5,614 nt of DNA from contig DASSHC010000054.1 of the NCBI GenBank assembly GCA_035693105.1, positions 1-5,614 of the forward strand, in the 5' to 3' direction. Each line of letters begins with the position of its first letter. The stretch's first letter is position 1. The translations under genes were made by a program, and so were the position numbers. Shown in pieces: positions 5,583 through 5,614 of the stretch. The notes below the pieces were generated by a model. It was not told the DNA's origin, made no database searches, and saw only the letters and a list, made by a program, of their open reading frames with translations. This DNA comes from DASSHC01 sp035693105. GTDB taxonomy: Bacteria; Chloroflexota; Chloroflexia; Thermomicrobiales; Thermomicrobiaceae.

Positions 5583-5614
5583 CTACGGAGGATCAGCTGC
5601 ACCTAGCTCCCCTT

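Overview
All the genes I can support lie on the minus strand and read leftwards. The DNA is very GC-rich, GTG starts are common (four of six genes), and Shine-Dalgarno sites are strong and purine-rich. The gene content is bacterial: a ribosomal protein/fatty-acid gene cluster, secreted sedolisin-type (S53) proteases, a lipoprotein, and C-rich palindromic intergenic repeats. This would suit a GC-rich Chloroflexota (Thermomicrobia-like) bacterium, but that placement is inference; no rRNA or other marker in the window fixes it.

Layout from right to left, which is the direction of transcription. The right edge (5437-5614) is intergenic and carries a perfect 11-bp C/G hairpin. Next is a lipoprotein gene of unknown function (5436-4759), with an imperfect C-rich inverted repeat (4700-4755) right after its stop. 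Two tandem S53 serine-carboxyl peptidase genes follow. The upstream copy (4554-3250) is intact, with a signal peptide and a catalytic domain only. The downstream copy (3199-1325) has an extra fibronectin type III domain and a bacterial Ig-like domain, but a single in-frame TAG replaces the tyrosine at codon 90, so it is annotated as a pseudogene. The two copies form a direct repeat of about 1.27 kb.

The left third holds a housekeeping operon. A good sigma-70 type promoter (1209-1238) drives a DUF177/YceD gene (1149-601), rpmF for ribosomal protein bL32 (534-328), and the start of fabH (259 to beyond the window edge). The plsX gene that often sits between rpmF and fabH is absent here; a strong hairpin lies in that gap instead.

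Functionally, the left operon couples ribosome biogenesis (YceD, bL32) to initiation of fatty-acid synthesis (FabH). The right part is an exported set: a lipoprotein on the outer face of the cell membrane and secreted proteases for use of external protein. I saw no tRNA, rRNA, CRISPR array, transposase or origin. The main anomalies are the single-codon lesion in an otherwise well-preserved protease gene, the different C-terminal architecture of the two protease copies, and the apparent lack of a standard S53 propeptide in both.
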